Shown here in pieces: positions 12,673 to 14,330 of a DNA stretch of 14,330 nt (the stretch's first letter is position 1; each line of letters starts with the position of its first letter). The position numbers and the translations under genes were made by a program. The notes below the pieces were generated by a model. It did not search any database and was not told the origin of the DNA. It worked only from the letters and a program-made list of their open reading frames with translations. Location of the stretch: positions 1 to 14,330 of the forward strand of contig CALCML010000068.1 in NCBI GenBank assembly GCA_937967765.1, read 5' to 3'. Source of the stretch: an uncultured Carnobacterium sp. Lineage in GTDB: Bacteria > Bacillota > Bacilli > Lactobacillales > Aerococcaceae.

Positions 12673-12710
12673 AAAATAGTTCATTACCATATATGGTAAT
12701 GAACTATTTT
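12673..12710. repeat. Perfect 38-bp palindrome, operator-like
   Basis: The arm AAAATAGTTCATTACCATA (12673-12691) is matched exactly by its reverse complement at 12692-12710, with no spacer and no mismatch. It sits 8 bases after a terminator T-run and 25 bases before the extended -10 of the DUF2130 gene. Its centre TTACC-ATATAT-GGTAA resembles the ATACC-N6-GGTAT cores at 905-920 and 928-945. Confidence 0.7.
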
Positions 12711-12735
12711 GGGTCTGTGCTCAAATTCGATATTG

Positions 12736-12744
12736 TGATAGAAT
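12736..12744 (+). promoter_or_regulatory. Extended -10 promoter of the DUF2130 gene
   Basis: TG-A-TAGAAT (12736-12744) has a poor -35 (TGTGCT, 12716-12721) and lies about 27 bases before the ATG. The ribosome binding site is AAAGGAGGGG. Confidence 0.5.
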
Positions 12745-12771
12745 GAAATAGAAATAAAAAGGAGGGGTTCG

Positions 12772-14103
12772 ATGAACGAAATTAAATGTCCACATTGCCA
12801 AACGGTCTTTACGATTGATGAGAACTCGTATGCAGATATTGTGAGCCAAGTGCGCAATAAGGAATTTGCAGAAGATGTTCATAAGCAATTAGAATTTGCG
12901 AAGAAGCAATTTGAGACGGAAAAGGCACTCGCAAAAGAGCAAGAAAAGCGTCTATATGATGAGGAACGTGCCAACTTTGAACAGAAGATTCTTTCGCTTG
13001 AATTAGCATTGAAGAATGCGGATGTTAAAGAAGAAAAGAATGTGCAAGAAGCACTCCATCAAAAAGAGAAAGAATTTAGTGCACTCCAAGCAGAATTGGA
13101 TCAATTAAAACAACAACTCCAATTCAAAGAAGTAGAATTGTCTCAAAAATTCCAAGAGGATTTACACGCAAAAGAACGTACAATTCTTGAGCTCAAACAA
13201 GCGAAAGAGCTGCAACAAAAGGAACAAGAAGTACAACAAACGGCCCTGAAAGAAAAATACGAATTGGAATTACGTTCGAAGAAAGATCAGTTCGAATTAG
13301 AGTTGAAGGCAAAAGACGAAGCCATTGCGTTCTATAAAGACTTCAAGGCGAAACAATCAACGAAGATGGTGGGAGAAAGCCTTGAGCAACATTGCGAAAT
13401 CGAATTTAATCGTCTTCGAATGACGGCGTTCCCGCGCGCAGAATTTGGCAAGGACAATGATGCCAAAACGGGAAGTAAGGGTGACTACATCTACCGTGAA
13501 TATGATGAGAATGGCATTGAAATTCTATCCATCATGTTTGAAATGAAGAACGAAAATGACGAGACAGCAACGAAGAAGAAAAACGAACACTTCTTTAAAG
13601 AGCTGGATAAAGACCGTCACGAGAAGCAATGTGAATATGCGATTCTTGTCAGTCTCCTAGAAGCAGATAATGAACTTTATAACACAGGTATTGTGGATGT
13701 ATCGTACCAATATCCAAAAATGTATGTGGTGCGTCCGCAGTTCTTTATTCCAATCATTACCTTGCTTCGTAATGCAGCGTTAAATTCATTGCAATATAAA
13801 CAAGAGTTAGCCTTGATGCGTGACCAACATATTGATATTACGCATTTTGAAGAAGACCTTGAGACTTTCAAAAAAGGATTTGCGCGTAACTATGAACTCG
13901 CAAGTAAGAAATTCCAATCGGCCATTGACGAAATCGACAAGACGATTAAGAGTCTTGAGAAGACAAAAGCCGCATTGCTTTCTTCTGAAAATAATTTACG
14001 CCTAGCCAATAATAAAGCGGAAGACCTAACCGTGAAGAAACTCGTGAAGAACAATCCGACGATGAAACAACGCTTTGAAGAGCTAAACTCGGATGAATCA
14101 TAA
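12772..14103 (+). CDS. DUF2130 coiled-coil protein with nuclease-like core
   Basis: A 443-aa protein. The N-terminus KCPHC (residues 5-9) is a half zinc-ribbon-like start. A long charged coiled coil follows (about 25-200, rich in E, K, Q and L). The DUF2130 core (about 200-340) includes [30 protein letters not shown] and [14 protein letters not shown]238 (in GDY) followed by E257-x-K259 is reminiscent of the PD-(D/E)xK nuclease fold, to which I believe this family is assigned; activity is unproved. A second coiled coil ends the protein. The layout recalls RmuC-like proteins, and a DNA-maintenance role is inference. The gene is single, with its own promoter, upstream palindrome and terminator. 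Length is typical of the family. Confidence 0.9.
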   Translation: MNEIKCPHCQTVFTIDENSYADIVSQVRNKEFAEDVHKQLEFAKKQFETEKALAKEQEKRLYDEERANFEQKILSLELALKNADVKEEKNVQEALHQKEKEFSALQAELDQLKQQLQFKEVELSQKFQEDLHAKERTILELKQAKELQQKEQEVQQTALKEKYELELRSKKDQFELELKAKDEAIAFYKDFKAKQSTKMVGESLEQHCEIEFNRLRMTAFPRAEFGKDNDAKTGSKGDYIYREYDENGIEILSIMFEMKNENDETATKKKNEHFFKELDKDRHEKQCEYAILVSLLEADNELYNTGIVDVSYQYPKMYVVRPQFFIPIITLLRNAALNSLQYKQELALMRDQHIDITHFEEDLETFKKGFARNYELASKKFQSAIDEIDKTIKSLEKTKAALLSSENNLRLANNKAEDLTVKKLVKNNPTMKQRFEELNSDES

Positions 14104-14107
14104 ATGC

Positions 14108-14147
14108 AAAACTCTATTCCGTATTAATGCGGAGTAGAGTTTTTTTA
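14108..14147 (+). terminator. Terminator after the DUF2130 gene
   Basis: A stem AAAACTCTATTCCG (14108-14121)/CGGAGTAGAGTTTT (14130-14143) with one T-G pair and an 8-base loop ends in T 14141-14147. Confidence 0.93.
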
Positions 14148-14272
14148 ATGATGAAATATCGATAACTGTTCTCAATTAGAATAAAGAATCGTGAAAGTGG
14201 CCACCGCTTAGAAACATTTGAAAATGATTGGAAAATCAAGAAAAAATTAACATTTTTACCAAATGATATCGT

Positions 14273-14301
14273 TTGCTTTTTTTAAGGGTAATGTGTACCA
14301 T
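14273..14301 (+). promoter_or_regulatory. Possible promoter at the right edge
   Basis: TTGCTT (14273-14278) and TACCAT (14296-14301) with 17 bases between them could drive a gene beyond the window. The remaining bases 14148-14272 show no gene or clear signal. Confidence 0.3.
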
Positions 14302-14330
14302 ATAGAGGTATAGATAATAATAATTCTTAT

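Noticed and set aside
14296..14310. TACC-ATATAGA-GGTA as a third site of the ACC-RTATAY-GGT motif
   Set aside because: The spacer is 7 rather than 6 and dyad symmetry is limited to 4 bases per side; likely chance and partly the -10 region.
1..14330. CRISPR arrays, insertion sequences, integrase or prophage genes
   Set aside because: No regularly spaced direct repeats, transposase or recombinase proteins are visible on either strand.

Overview
The window is a low-GC Gram-positive chromosome segment, most likely from the order Lactobacillales (Carnobacteriaceae or Aerococcaceae, Granulicatella-like; this is a tentative judgement from gene order and protein flavour). Its backbone is the ribosomal block rpsP - khpA - rimM - trmD - rplS that is conserved across Firmicutes. 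Short UTRs, strong AGGAGG-type ribosome binding sites and T-tailed terminators fit the same group.

Positions 1-4850 hold this block, interrupted twice. Between khpA (which ends in its own terminator) and rimM lie about 670 non-coding bases, then a DUF1576-type membrane protein and a 113-aa protein of unknown family. The non-coding stretch is the most unusual part of the window. It carries two tandem, same-orientation copies (about 190 bp each) of a long, branched, foldable element. The two copies share unpaired motifs such as GGGCACCGG and GCTTCACCG, while their helices differ by compensatory changes. Two operator-like palindromes and a promoter for the DUF1576 gene follow. The second interruption is a CzrA-like ArsR/SmtB metal sensor whose start codon directly follows the trmD stop codon. 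rplS has its own promoter, an L19-type leader and a terminator.

Positions 4850-8570 are accessory. They contain a leftward gene of unknown function with glycine-rich segments, then a P1B-4-like metal-efflux ATPase with a His-rich N-terminus. The ATPase promoter overlaps a TATGAA-N6-TTCAT operator typical of ArsR/SmtB repressors, so the trmD-linked sensor is the obvious candidate regulator. A small leftward orphan gene and a rightward HTH plus DUF2187-like protein share an intergenic region with a 9-bp inverted repeat.

Positions 8640-12240 hold an unrecognised 296-aa acidic protein and then a compact run: cold-shock protein, RNase HI-family protein (8-nt overlap), glutaredoxin-like protein, DUF1294, DUF1275 (YoaK-like), isochorismatase/nicotinamidase-like hydrolase and a small membrane protein, ended by a terminator. 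Positions 12240-14330 hold a CPYC thioredoxin-fold protein, a perfect 38-bp palindrome in front of a DUF2130 coiled-coil/nuclease-like gene with its terminator, and a final 180 bases without a recognisable gene.

No tRNA or rRNA gene, CRISPR array, IS element or integrase is visible.
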